From CBDUEV01 sp965366365 (GTDB lineage Bacteria > Actinomycetota > Acidimicrobiia > Spongiisociales > JAENVV01), in NCBI GenBank assembly GCA_965366365.1, contig CBDUEV010000064.1:1-17508 (forward strand): DNA of 17,508 bases, written 5' to 3'. Within the stretch, counting starts at the first letter, position 1. Each line of letters starts with the position of its first letter. Made by a program: the position numbers and the translations under genes. A model generated the notes under the pieces. It searched no databases. It was not told the origin of the DNA and saw nothing but the letters and a program-made list of their open reading frames with translations. Shown in pieces: positions 7,746 through 15,549 of the stretch.

Positions 7746-10084
7746 GCGACCTGACTTTCGTCGGGCAACCGACCGCCCGGATCGATGGACACGAGAAGGT
7801 GACGGGAGCAGCTCGCTTCGTGGACGACCTCGATTTCGGGCCGGACCTGCTCTACGCCGAAATCGTTGAAAGCCCCCACGCGCACGCTCGGATCCTCCGC
7901 ATCGACTCCAGCCGTGCACTGGACGTCGCCGGGGTCGTCAAGGTCGTGACGGGCGCGGACTTCCCGTTCACGTTCGGCCTCTACATGCAAGATCGGCACG
8001 TCTTCGCCCAAGACCGAGTGCGCTTCGTCGGCGAACAGGTGGCCGCGGTCATCGCCCATGATCCCCGGACCGCAAAACGGGCGGCCGCCCTGGTCGACGT
8101 CACCTACGAGCCTCTGCCCCCGATCTTCGACGTCGCGTCAGCTCTGAAGGAGGAGGCACCGTTGGTGCATCCCCGTCTGGGTGACTATCCGCACGTGCCG
8201 TGGTTCTTTCCCCACCGAGACACCAACATCGGGCACTGGCGCAAGCTCCGCAAGGGGAATGTCGAGGACGCCTTCGCCAAGGCCGATGTCGTCCTCGAAG
8301 ACACGTATACCGTTCCCCGCTACGCCCATTGCGCACTCGAGCCCCACGTGGTGGTAGGGCACATGGACGCCGCGAACCGCCTCACGGTGTGGACCGCCTC
8401 ACAGTCTCCCTACACCCAGCGGCACCTCTTCGCCGAGGCTCTCGCCCCGCTGGGCCTCACCCATCACGACATACGGGTGGTCACCCCCTACGTCGGGGGA
8501 GGCTTTGGAGGCAAGGCGGGGGTGACCATGGAGATCCTGGGCGCCGCCATCGCCACCGCGGTGCGACCACATCCGGTCAAGCTTCGCTGGACCCGTGAGC
8601 AGGAGTTCTACAACACCTATCAGCGTCAAGGCCTCGAGGCCCGGCTCAAGGTAGGTGCGCTCCGGGACGGCACGATCACCGCCCTGGAGCACGAAATGCT
8701 CTGGGACGCGGGCGCGTATGTGGAATACGGAGCCAACGTCACCAACGCGGCGGGCCTGTCGGCTACCGGTCCCTATCGGATCCCGAACGTCAAGCTCGAC
8801 TCGTTGTGTATCTACACCAACCTCCCGCCGGGCGGGCCGTATCGCGGTTTTGGCTACTCGGAGTTCCACTTCGGCATCGAGTCCCACATGACCCGTCTCG
8901 CCCATGCCCTGGGGATCGATCCGGTCGAATTCCGTCGGCGAAACGCCATCGCCGGAGGCGACACCCTGCCCTACGGAGCAACGATGAATCCCTCGGGTCT
9001 GCGCGAGGCACTCGATCGAGTCGCCGAGGCCATCGAGTGGGGGACGACTGTCGTTCCGAGTGCAACGGGGAGAGCGATCGGTAGAGGCGTGGCCGCATTC
9101 TGGAAGGCACCCGCCATGCCTCCCAACGCCAGCTCCGCCTCCTTTCTCAAATTCAACGAGGACGGATCCATCAACATCACCGTCTCGGGGATGGAGCTGG
9201 GCCAGGGATACCTCACGGTGATGGCCCAGATCGCCGCGGAGATCCTTTCCGTGCCGCCCGACAAGATCAGGGTCGAGACACCGGACACCGATCGCAACCC
9301 CTACGAGTGGCAGACTGTCGCCTCCCACATCACGTGGTCGTGCGGCAACGCAGTCCAGGCTGCGGCCGTCGAGGCACGAGAGCGCATCTTCGACACGGTT
9401 CACCGGGTTCACGGCTTCGAAGAGGGATCCTTGTTCTTGGCAGACGAGGCGGTTCGCTGCACGACCGATCCGGATTTCGACCTCCCACTGCGCGACTTCG
9501 TCATCGGTGGGATTCAAGATCCGGTCGACGGCACCTTCAAGGGAGGACCGATCGTCGGGAGCGGAACCTTCATGCCCGAATTCTCGTCAACCGAGGCCGA
9601 CCCCGAGACGGGTCAGGGCGGCAAGCCCAACGTGCACTACACCGTGGGCGCGGCCGGGGTCGAGGTGGAGATCGATCGCGAGACCGGCAAGGTCGATGTT
9701 CGAAAGGTGGCACTGGCGGTGGATGTCGGCAAAGCCATCAACCCGGAACTCGTTCGAGGCCAGATCAGCGGCGGGCTCCTGCAAGGACTCGCCACTGTCC
9801 TCTACGAAGACATGCGTTTCGACGACGAGGGCCGAATGCTCAACCCGAACTTCACCGACTACAAGATCCCCACCTCGCTCGATGTGCCGACGGAGGTCAT
9901 TCCGATCATCGTCGAGGTTCCCCAGCCGGACGGACCGTTCGGCGCCCGCGGCGTCGGCGAACACACGATGATCCCGGCCGCGCCCGCTCTGGCGAATGCC
10001 GTGGAAGATGCCCTCGGCATCCGGATCACATCCATGCCGCTCACGGCCGAGAAGATCTTCCTCACTCTCAAGGAGGCACAATGA
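7742..10084 (+). CDS. Molybdenum hydroxylase large subunit, molybdopterin cytosine dinucleotide-type (CoxL/XdhA family)
   Basis: A 780-residue catalytic subunit. Blocks visible from the ATG at 7742: N-terminal aldehyde oxidase/xanthine dehydrogenase a/b hammerhead (GQPTARIDGHEKVTGAARF at 8-26), the molybdopterin contact PYVGGGFGGKAG at 249-260, an active-site loop PYRGFGYSE at 366-374, MELGQGYLTVMAQ at 484-496, SCGNAVQAA at 533-541, and GARGVGE at 734-740, where Glu740 matches the catalytic base of xanthine dehydrogenase. The 366-374 loop lacks the AYxCSFR signature of aerobic CO dehydrogenase, so it is not a CO oxidiser. The family hydroxylates heterocycles or aldehydes using water. With the ring-opening amidohydrolase in the same operon, oxidation of a pyrimidine such as uracil to barbiturate is the favoured guess, but purine, nicotinate or other substrates cannot be excluded. 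Confidence 0.93.
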   Translation: MSDLTFVGQPTARIDGHEKVTGAARFVDDLDFGPDLLYAEIVESPHAHARILRIDSSRALDVAGVVKVVTGADFPFTFGLYMQDRHVFAQDRVRFVGEQVAAVIAHDPRTAKRAAALVDVTYEPLPPIFDVASALKEEAPLVHPRLGDYPHVPWFFPHRDTNIGHWRKLRKGNVEDAFAKADVVLEDTYTVPRYAHCALEPHVVVGHMDAANRLTVWTASQSPYTQRHLFAEALAPLGLTHHDIRVVTPYVGGGFGGKAGVTMEILGAAIATAVRPHPVKLRWTREQEFYNTYQRQGLEARLKVGALRDGTITALEHEMLWDAGAYVEYGANVTNAAGLSATGPYRIPNVKLDSLCIYTNLPPGGPYRGFGYSEFHFGIESHMTRLAHALGIDPVEFRRRNAIAGGDTLPYGATMNPSGLREALDRVAEAIEWGTTVVPSATGRAIGRGVAAFWKAPAMPPNASSASFLKFNEDGSINITVSGMELGQGYLTVMAQIAAEILSVPPDKIRVETPDTDRNPYEWQTVASHITWSCGNAVQAAAVEARERIFDTVHRVHGFEEGSLFLADEAVRCTTDPDFDLPLRDFVIGGIQDPVDGTFKGGPIVGSGTFMPEFSSTEADPETGQGGKPNVHYTVGAAGVEVEIDRETGKVDVRKVALAVDVGKAINPELVRGQISGGLLQGLATVLYEDMRFDDEGRMLNPNFTDYKIPTSLDVPTEVIPIIVEVPQPDGPFGARGVGEHTMIPAAPALANAVEDALGIRITSMPLTAEKIFLTLKEAQ

Positions 10085-10848
10085 CCGTCGACCTGGAGGC
10101 AATCCTCCGTCCCACCGATCACTCGATTGAGCCGTTCCCACCCAAATTCGTGACCCTGGCGAGCGGGGAGTCCATGGTCATCCGGCAGGTCGAGCGCGAC
10201 GAGATACCCGAGATCCTTCCCTTCGTCGAACGGCTCACCAAGGTGGAGCGGGATTTCTACGACATCGTCGCCGCCCGGGTGTACTCCGAGCTCCTCGGCT
10301 ACTACCGCCACAGGATGCAGGACGAATACGTCCTCATCGCCCAGATCGACGGAGAGATCGCCGCCGTCGTCAACGGTCGCCAGGTGACCCCGACACTCGG
10401 GATGTCGCTCCACACGCTGGCCCTCCGGCGAGGACTCCGCATCGGGGCACACAGTTTCGCCGCCAAAATGGAGTATCACCTCGACGTGCTCGGCCACGAC
10501 GAAGTGCTCATCGTGGCCGAGTCACCCATCGGTTTTCGTCGGTGGATGATCGAGTATCAACTCGAGCAGCGGTTCGACGTGCCACACGAGCTCGGTGGGG
10601 TGCCGTCCTGGGCTCTCACCAGGGCACTGTTCGAGCGCGCCAGGCACGACCTGGTGGTGGGGCGGCGTCCCGTCCCTCCCGACCTCCTCGCCAAGGCACA
10701 GGGGGCCATCTTGCCCCCATCGGATCCGCCCACCCCGCCGGCCGATCTGATGGCGGCCACACGGGCCGTCTACGACGGTACCGGAACAGCCTTGATCGGC
10801 CAGCGGAGAGCGTTGTCGGACCGGGAGAGAGGTTCTGACCATGCGTAG
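10081..10848 (+). CDS. GNAT-like protein of unknown function
   Basis: A 255-residue protein I do not recognise with certainty. The central part (about 30-190) resembles a GNAT acyltransferase fold: a beta-rich start (SGESMVIRQVERDEI), a strand segment EYVLIAQIDGEIAAVV, then LRRGLRIGAHSFAAKM at about 119-134, which resembles the acyl-CoA pyrophosphate loop and following helix, then DEVLIVAESP. The C-terminal 60 residues are Pro/Arg-rich and probably extended. There is no signal peptide or membrane segment. Its ATG overlaps the hydroxylase stop (ATGA), and its end overlaps the thiolase-like start by 8 bases, so it belongs to the operon. It could acylate a pathway intermediate or act in maturation of the hydroxylase; neither is shown. 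Confidence 0.75.
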   Translation: MTVDLEAILRPTDHSIEPFPPKFVTLASGESMVIRQVERDEIPEILPFVERLTKVERDFYDIVAARVYSELLGYYRHRMQDEYVLIAQIDGEIAAVVNGRQVTPTLGMSLHTLALRRGLRIGAHSFAAKMEYHLDVLGHDEVLIVAESPIGFRRWMIEYQLEQRFDVPHELGGVPSWALTRALFERARHDLVVGRRPVPPDLLAKAQGAILPPSDPPTPPADLMAATRAVYDGTGTALIGQRRALSDRERGSDHA

Positions 10849-12016
10849 CGTGTTTGCAGCCGGAATCGGCATCACCACCTTCGGTCGCCTCGAGTACCCG
10901 CTGACCGAAATCGCCGCCTATCCGGCGATGCTGGCCATGAGAGATGCAGGTGTGACGAAGGTCGATCACGTCTACGTCGCCAACATGGGTGGTGGGCGGA
11001 TCAACCATCAGACCGCCTTGGGTTCCGCGGTCGTCGATACCCTCAGTCTCACCCCGGCCGGCGCCGAAACCATCGAGAACGGACCGGCATCCGGAGCATC
11101 CGCCATCAAGCAGGGTTTCATGGCCATCGCCTCAGGAATGGCCGACGTGGTCTTGGTGACGGGGGCAGAACGGATGCGAGAGGTGAACAACCTAGACGCC
11201 ACGGATTTCATCGCCACGCTGACGCACCCCCTCGCCGAATACATCTACGGCGTGACCCTCCCGGCTCATGCGGCCATGTTCACCCGTCTCTGCATGGAAC
11301 GTTTCGGGATCACCGAACGGCATCTCGCCATGGTGTCGGTGAAGAACCAGAACAACGCCCTCCGCAATGAGTTCGCCCACCTCCACCAACCGATCACTCT
11401 GGAAGGGATCCTCGACTCGCCGGAGGCCTTGACGAACAACCCCTACGTCGCCGAACCGCTGCGCTTCTTCGATGCCTGCCCCGTCTCCGACGGCGGAGCC
11501 GCCATCCTTCTCGTCACAGAAGAGCTGGCTCGATCCACGGGTCGGCCGATGGTGCGGTTGGCGGGAGTGGGGCAGGCGACCGATACCCACACTGTGGCCG
11601 AACGCTCCGAACCCACCGACCTCTTGGCCGTGCGCGCCGCATCGAGTGCGGCTCTCCGCATGGCGAACCTCGTCCCCTCGGACATCGATGTGGCCGAACT
11701 CCACGACGCGTTCACCATCCTGGAGATCGTTCAGAGTGAGGAGGCGGGCTTCTTCCCCCGAGGAGAGGGACACATGGCTCTCGAAAAGGGAGAGACGGAG
11801 ATCGGTGGAGCGCTTCCGATCAATCCATCAGGGGGACTGAAAGGCAAGGGCCATCCGGTTGGCGCCACGGGTGTGGCGCAAGCCCACGAGATCGTCACCC
11901 AACTCCGCGGTGAAGCGGGGAACAGGCAGGTGGCGGCGGCCCGCGCAGGGTTCACCTGCAATTTCGGTGGATTCGGCAACAACGTCGTGTGCCTCGTCTT
12001 CACGAGGGAGGAATGA
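10841..12016 (+). CDS. Thiolase-fold protein (SCP-x/archaeal thiolase type) lacking the nucleophilic cysteine
   Basis: A 391-residue thiolase-superfamily protein, full length. HDAF at 288-291, GGLKGKGHPVGATG at 331-344 (His338) and NFGGFGNN at 374-381 are conserved. At the usual N-terminal nucleophile block (NACASG in relatives) this protein reads NGPASG at 80-85, so Pro82 replaces the cysteine; the codons aac gga ccg gca tcc gga confirm this. Ordinary Claisen thiolysis through an acyl-enzyme is therefore unlikely. Thiolase-fold proteins paired with a DUF35 partner, such as the Ltp2-ChsH2 steroid aldolase, can use a repurposed active site for C-C cleavage. A lyase, aldolase or transferase role is possible here. 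The next gene is a DUF35 protein overlapping its stop, so a complex is likely. Confidence 0.88.
   Translation: MRSVFAAGIGITTFGRLEYPLTEIAAYPAMLAMRDAGVTKVDHVYVANMGGGRINHQTALGSAVVDTLSLTPAGAETIENGPASGASAIKQGFMAIASGMADVVLVTGAERMREVNNLDATDFIATLTHPLAEYIYGVTLPAHAAMFTRLCMERFGITERHLAMVSVKNQNNALRNEFAHLHQPITLEGILDSPEALTNNPYVAEPLRFFDACPVSDGGAAILLVTEELARSTGRPMVRLAGVGQATDTHTVAERSEPTDLLAVRAASSAALRMANLVPSDIDVAELHDAFTILEIVQSEEAGFFPRGEGHMALEKGETEIGGALPINPSGGLKGKGHPVGATGVAQAHEIVTQLRGEAGNRQVAAARAGFTCNFGGFGNNVVCLVFTREE
12004..12011 (+). promoter_or_regulatory. Strong purine-rich ribosome binding site inside the thiolase-like gene end
   Basis: GAGGGAGG lies just before two adjacent in-frame ATGs (12013 and 12016). 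Either can be served by it: 12016 is 4 bases from the terminal GGAGG and 12013 is 4-5 bases from the upstream GAGGG/GAGG. The two starts differ by one methionine. Confidence 0.55.
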
Positions 12017-12366
12017 TGGAACGCAACATCTACGCGTACCGGTGCACAGCGTGTGGGACACTCCACTACCCGTTTCGCATGAGGTGCCGCAACTGCGGCG
12101 AACTCGAACCGTACTCATTCGCTCCCGAGCCTCTCCCACACCGAGGCACCCTCCTCACCTTCACGTTCGTCCACAATCTCCCCGCCGAGTTCGAGGTCGC
12201 CCGCCTTGGGATGGGGATCGTCGAGATGCAGGACGATGTCCGCGTCACCGGTCAGATCGAGATCCCGGAACCAGCGATCGGAATGGAGGTCGTGGCGACG
12301 GTGGAAGTGGTGAGACGTCGGCGCTACGAGGACGTGTACGGCTTTGTGTTCAGGGCGGCGGCATGA
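12013..12366 (+). CDS. DUF35 zinc-ribbon/OB-fold protein, partner of the thiolase-like protein
   Basis: A 117-residue protein with an N-terminal rubredoxin-like zinc ribbon using Cys11, Cys14, Cys25 and Cys28 (CTAC and CRNC), followed by an OB fold (about 40-115) with the RGTLLTFTFVHN strand and GMGIVEMQDDVRVTGQI segment typical of DUF35. DUF35 proteins bind CoA-ester substrates and form complexes with thiolases or thiolase-like lyases, for example in archaeal mevalonate synthesis and bacterial steroid side-chain cleavage. The start overlaps the thiolase-like stop (ATGA); an alternative ATG is 3 bases later. It is the last gene of the rightward run. The CoA-handling partner suggests the pathway ends in, or passes through, a CoA thioester (inference). 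Confidence 0.92.
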   Translation: MMERNIYAYRCTACGTLHYPFRMRCRNCGELEPYSFAPEPLPHRGTLLTFTFVHNLPAEFEVARLGMGIVEMQDDVRVTGQIEIPEPAIGMEVVATVEVVRRRRYEDVYGFVFRAAA

Positions 12367-12410
12367 CGATGCGGCCCTTGCTGGGCGGAGACGGGCATTC
12401 GGACCGGCCC

Positions 12411-12430
12411 GGCTCGGCGTTGACCGAGTC
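12411..12430 (+). terminator. Possible weak hairpin after the catabolic operon
   Basis: GGCTCGG at 12411-12417 and CCGAGTC at 12424-12430 form a 7-bp stem (one G-U pair) with a 6-base loop, about 45 bases after the DUF35 stop. No T-tract follows, so termination is only suggested. The rest of 12367-12565 lies between convergent genes and shows nothing else clear. Confidence 0.3.
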
Positions 12431-12565
12431 TGCCCTTGGGAGAGCCGACGACCAAGCCGATCCGGATGAGCGCGCAACCAGCACACCGGATTGGGGGGGG
12501 ATAGGCCGCCAACGTCAAACCGATACCTCTTGCGCGCGCCGGACGGTTGTGAGGCTCGCCGACGT

Positions 12566-13396
12566 CTAGCCCGCTGAAGATGACCCCCGGCCGCCGCGAT
12601 AACCTCGGCCGGCGCGGGGTTCCTCGGCGGCAGCGGAGGACGCGTCGCCCATCTCGGTGGGTGTGTCGACGATCTCGGCGAAGTCGGCCGCTGTCAGTAC
12701 GGTGGGCGCGTAGGTCCCGCCCCGCTGTTCGAGATTCCTCACGAATGCGCGCAGATGGTTGCGTGAACCTCTCTCCAGATTGCCGTACACCAGGGCGATG
12801 TCCTCGGCCTCGCTGGCGCGTGCTCTGAGATCGGCGATGTCCAGCTCTTCGATGTAGGCGCCTACCTGGAGTGCTGCCACGACCGACTCAGCGCCTCTCT
12901 CGGTCAGTTCGTCGTACAGGGTCTGAATGGCCGGATTCTCGAAGACGCCTGCCGGGTTCTCCCTACCGGGGTCGTCGATTCCGTACCGGTCGAGCAGGGT
13001 CAGCACGGAGTCGATGTGAACGGTCTCAGCTCCCGAGATGTTGTCGAACACGCGGAGGTCCCACAGTTCGTACAGGGTGACGTAGACGTCGTGGGCGAGC
13101 TTCTCCTCTTCCCGCATCCACAGCAGCCCGTCGATCTCGTCGTCCGACAACGTCGCGAGGGGGAGGTCGACGAGACGCTCCTCCAGGTCCGTTCGATGGT
13201 CGTTGGTCGATGCCGGCCCGCCGGTCTCGGAGGCCGTGAGCTGGGACGTCGAGGTCACCGCCCGGTCGGGCGCCAACGTCGACGAGCCTGCTCCTTCTTC
13301 GGAATCGGCTGGTGCGCAGCCTGCCCCCAGGATCAAGGCCATGATCCCGATGAGGGCAATCGAGGCCTTGTGCCCCCCTCGATGGCGGTCTGACAT
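12566..13396 (-). CDS. DUF2202 ferritin-like domain lipoprotein
   Basis: A 276-residue exported protein. A basic start and hydrophobic segment (about 11-26) precede Cys27 in LGAGC, a slightly non-canonical lipobox, so it is probably a lipoprotein. A low-complexity Ser/Thr/Glu linker runs to about residue 80. The DUF2202 domain follows: REEEKLAHDVY at 95-105, the WDLRVFDNI segment, AETVHIDSV at 123-131 with an ExxH motif, then RYGIDDP, and a second helix pair ending near ERGSRNHLRAF. The Glu/His arrangement fits a ferritin-like four-helix bundle that could bind metal, though the family's role is unknown. The C-terminus is Arg/Gly-rich (GRGYRGGRG). AAGGAG stands about 7 bases before the ATG. 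It is divergent from the secreted hydrolase and unrelated in kind to the catabolic operon. Confidence 0.88.
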   Translation of the reverse strand: MSDRHRGGHKASIALIGIMALILGAGCAPADSEEGAGSSTLAPDRAVTSTSQLTASETGGPASTNDHRTDLEERLVDLPLATLSDDEIDGLLWMREEEKLAHDVYVTLYELWDLRVFDNISGAETVHIDSVLTLLDRYGIDDPGRENPAGVFENPAIQTLYDELTERGAESVVAALQVGAYIEELDIADLRARASEAEDIALVYGNLERGSRNHLRAFVRNLEQRGGTYAPTVLTAADFAEIVDTPTEMGDASSAAAEEPRAGRGYRGGRGSSSAG

Positions 13397-13839
13397 GTTC
13401 TGGCTCCTTCTGGTTCTGGCCCCAGGGAAGTCGAGCCGAATGAAGAGAGGACGCGTTCTCCCGTGAAGCTTCGATGAAGGCAGGTATGCAAAGCGCCCCG
13501 GCCGTCCCTGTGCCCAATGGCTGGTTGCGAGCTCGATGCTCAGCTCGACGAGGTGTTCGAGGTGGTCGACTCCAACTGAGCTTGCCGACCGGAGGAACTC
13601 GGCTGAGCATTCTCAGCTGGGCCTGGGGCTTGAGGATGGCGGATTGAGGCTGGAGGCTGGAGCGTCCCCGGTACACGACCAGGCGCCGCGTCGAAGGTCA
13701 CCGACACACGCGGCGACGGCTTTGCTATGTTCGGAAGCAGGTTACCGCGACGAGGGCCGCCAACTCATCACCCGATGAGACTGGACCCTTCTCGCCGTAG
13801 TTCGACGATCTGCCGTCGACGCGGCAGGAAGGGAGCAGC
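13397..13839. other. 443-bp divergent intergenic region with small hairpins and a candidate promoter
   Basis: No convincing gene is present. GCTGAG at 13602-13607 pairs with CTCAGC at 13612-13617 around a 4-base loop. CTCATC at 13764-13769 pairs with GATGAG at 13774-13779 around ACCC, in the presumed leader of the hydrolase gene. CGAGCT at 13528-13533 faces AGCTCG at 13542-13547. A short tandem GGCTGGA repeat lies near 13650. TGCTATGTT ending at 13731 resembles an extended -10 element pointing right, with a poor -35. The SD of the rightward gene (AGGAAGGGAG, 13826-13835) is strong. Confidence 0.35.
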
Positions 13840-15489
13840 ATGCGACGCCTCACGATTCTCCTCGCGTTGGTGGTGGTGACTGCCACATTGGCGGCACCGG
13901 CCTCCGGTGCCGAGTCCGAAACCGACGCCACGATCAACGCCATCGAATGGCGGGCTTGCTACCAGCAGTACGGCCCATTCGAGTGCGCACGAGTCGCTGT
14001 GCCGCTCGACTATGACAATCCTCGGGGCCGCCAGATAGGGATTGCCGTGACGCGCCTCCCCGCCTCGAACCCTGCCGCCAGAATCGGCTCCGTGTTCCTC
14101 AACCCAGGGGGACCGGGCGGCTCAGGCGTCGACTTCGTCCTGGGTGCAGGACCTTTCCTCTTTGCGCCCCAGGTGCGAGAGCGGTTCGACCTCGTGGGGT
14201 TCGATCCGCGCGGGATCATCCGCAGCAGCCCCCTCACCTGTTTTGCCTCGCTCGAGGAGTCGTTCAGCATCCTGGCTCCGTTCAACTTCCCGATCACTCC
14301 GGAGGAAGAAGCGATGCAGGCGGCTTCCGATCAAGCCCTCAATGCGGCCTGTGAGGCCGATGGAGGCCTCATCAGGGACCATATGTCCACGGCCAACGTG
14401 GCGCGTGACCTCGACATGCTTCGCCAGATGGTGGGCGACGAGGGGTTGACCTTCGCGGGGTACTCCTACGGCTCCTTCCTCGGGGTCACCTACGCCAACA
14501 TGTTCCCCGATCGGGTTCGCGCTGTGGTGGTGGACGGCGTACTGGATCCCGTTGCGTGGACCACGGGCACCGGCAACGCAGACACGCTCCCGTTCTCGAC
14601 ACGACTGCGAAGCGACGCGGGAGCCCAAGCCACCCTCGACGAGTTCTTCCGACTCTGCGATCAGGCAGGTCCGGCAGCCTGCGCCCTGGCAGGCGATTCG
14701 GCGGACCGTTTCGACGCGCTGGCCGAACGGCTCTTCGACGAACCGCTCGACATCATCGATCCGGGCTCAGGCGAGTCCTTCACGCTGACCTACGACGTGC
14801 TGATCGGCACCCTTCTGGGCGCTCTCTACGACTCGGGGAGCTGGCCGTTCATGGCGTTCCTGTTGGCCGATCTCGAGGCGCAGGTTCCCGCCGCCCAACT
14901 CGGCGTCACATACGATGCGGCGCTGGCCGCCACCGGTCTGGCGGAGCCACTCAGTCGGTATCCAAACCAGGTCGAGGGTTTCGTCGGCGTTTCCTGCTCC
15001 GACAGCGACAACCCGTCCGATCATTCCTTCTGGTCGACGGCCGGTGCCGAAGCGGACGCCCAGCACGGCTATTTCGGGCGACTGTGGACTTGGGCTTCCT
15101 CGTCCTGCGCCTCATGGACGGGATACGATGACGACCGGTTTGTCGGCCCCTTCGACGCCTCGACCGCCAACAAGGTGCTGGTGGTCGGCACACGCTACGA
15201 CCCGGCCACCCGCTACGAGGGCGCCGAGGCCGTCCGGGCGCTGCTGCCGAACTCATCGCTGCTGACCGTGGAGGGCTGGGGTCATACGTCGCTCTTCCTC
15301 TCCAGGTGCGCAGATCGGGTCGTGTCGCGATATCTGCTCACCGGCCGGGCCCGCGACGGTGTCGTGTGCAGCCAGGACTTCGATCCCTTCCTCGGCGTCC
15401 AGGCCTTCGCGGCAGACGCAGAGCTGCAGGCACGTCACGAGGCCCGCAAAGAGGTCATGTCCGAGGTGGCTCTCTTTCCTGGGAGGTAA
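13840..15489 (+). CDS. Secreted alpha/beta hydrolase, S33/TAP-like (tripeptidyl aminopeptidase family)
   Basis: A 549-residue exported serine hydrolase. A signal peptide (MRRL, hydrophobic to about 19, probable cleavage near residue 24) leads into the SlpD/TAP-type catalytic fold: oxyanion block NPGGPGGSG at 88-96, FDPRG at 121-125, nucleophile Ser209 in GYSYGSF, Asp454 in GTRYDPATRYEGA and His482 in GWGHTSL. The TAP-like C-terminal domain carries the acid and histidine, and several cysteines suggest disulfides. These enzymes remove short peptides from protein N-termini or hydrolyse esters outside the cell. The triad is complete. A strong SD site precedes the ATG. The gene ends at a hairpin shared with the convergent oxidoreductase gene. 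No functional link to the catabolic operon is apparent. Confidence 0.92.
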   Translation: MRRLTILLALVVVTATLAAPASGAESETDATINAIEWRACYQQYGPFECARVAVPLDYDNPRGRQIGIAVTRLPASNPAARIGSVFLNPGGPGGSGVDFVLGAGPFLFAPQVRERFDLVGFDPRGIIRSSPLTCFASLEESFSILAPFNFPITPEEEAMQAASDQALNAACEADGGLIRDHMSTANVARDLDMLRQMVGDEGLTFAGYSYGSFLGVTYANMFPDRVRAVVVDGVLDPVAWTTGTGNADTLPFSTRLRSDAGAQATLDEFFRLCDQAGPAACALAGDSADRFDALAERLFDEPLDIIDPGSGESFTLTYDVLIGTLLGALYDSGSWPFMAFLLADLEAQVPAAQLGVTYDAALAATGLAEPLSRYPNQVEGFVGVSCSDSDNPSDHSFWSTAGAEADAQHGYFGRLWTWASSSCASWTGYDDDRFVGPFDASTANKVLVVGTRYDPATRYEGAEAVRALLPNSSLLTVEGWGHTSLFLSRCADRVVSRYLLTGRARDGVVCSQDFDPFLGVQAFAADAELQARHEARKEVMSEVALFPGR

Positions 15490-15492
15490 CCA

Positions 15493-15549
15493 GCGCTGAG
15501 ACCGGAGGGGGCGACCGCGCGGTGGCCGCCTCCGGTCTCAGGTCAGCGC
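15493..15549. terminator. Bidirectional terminator-like hairpin between convergent genes
   Basis: TGAGACCGGAGG at 15497-15508 is the perfect reverse complement of CCTCCGGTCTCA at 15529-15540. An outer pair, GCGCTGA at 15493-15499 with TCAGCGC at 15543-15549, and an inner palindrome ACCGCGCGGT at 15514-15523 add structure. The right arm contains the stop codon of the leftward oxidoreductase gene (15538-15540). The hairpin begins just after the hydrolase stop. No long T-tract is present, as is common in GC-rich actinobacteria. Confidence 0.75.

Noticed and set aside
8399..9517. 372-codon open frame antisense to the molybdenum hydroxylase large subunit
   Set aside because: Overlaps conserved catalytic blocks of the real gene and has no recognisable family; explained by high GC at third positions.
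6383..10084. Aerobic CO dehydrogenase (coxMSL) assignment
   Set aside because: Gene order matches, but the large subunit has PYRGFGYSE rather than the AYxCSFR active-site loop, so CO oxidation is not supported.
9307..10848. Long 513-codon frame fusing part of the hydroxylase region to the GNAT-like protein
   Set aside because: The first part is an out-of-frame shadow of the large subunit; the real start is the ATG at 10081 overlapping its stop.
12363..12569. Possible small ORF (about 68 residues) overlapping the DUF35 stop
   Set aside because: The start would form an ATGA overlap, but the product is low in hydrophobic residues, resembles no family, and runs across the convergent intergenic gap.
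13536..13778. 80-codon frame in the divergent intergenic region
   Set aside because: No SD or recognisable product; the region contains hairpins and a likely promoter instead.
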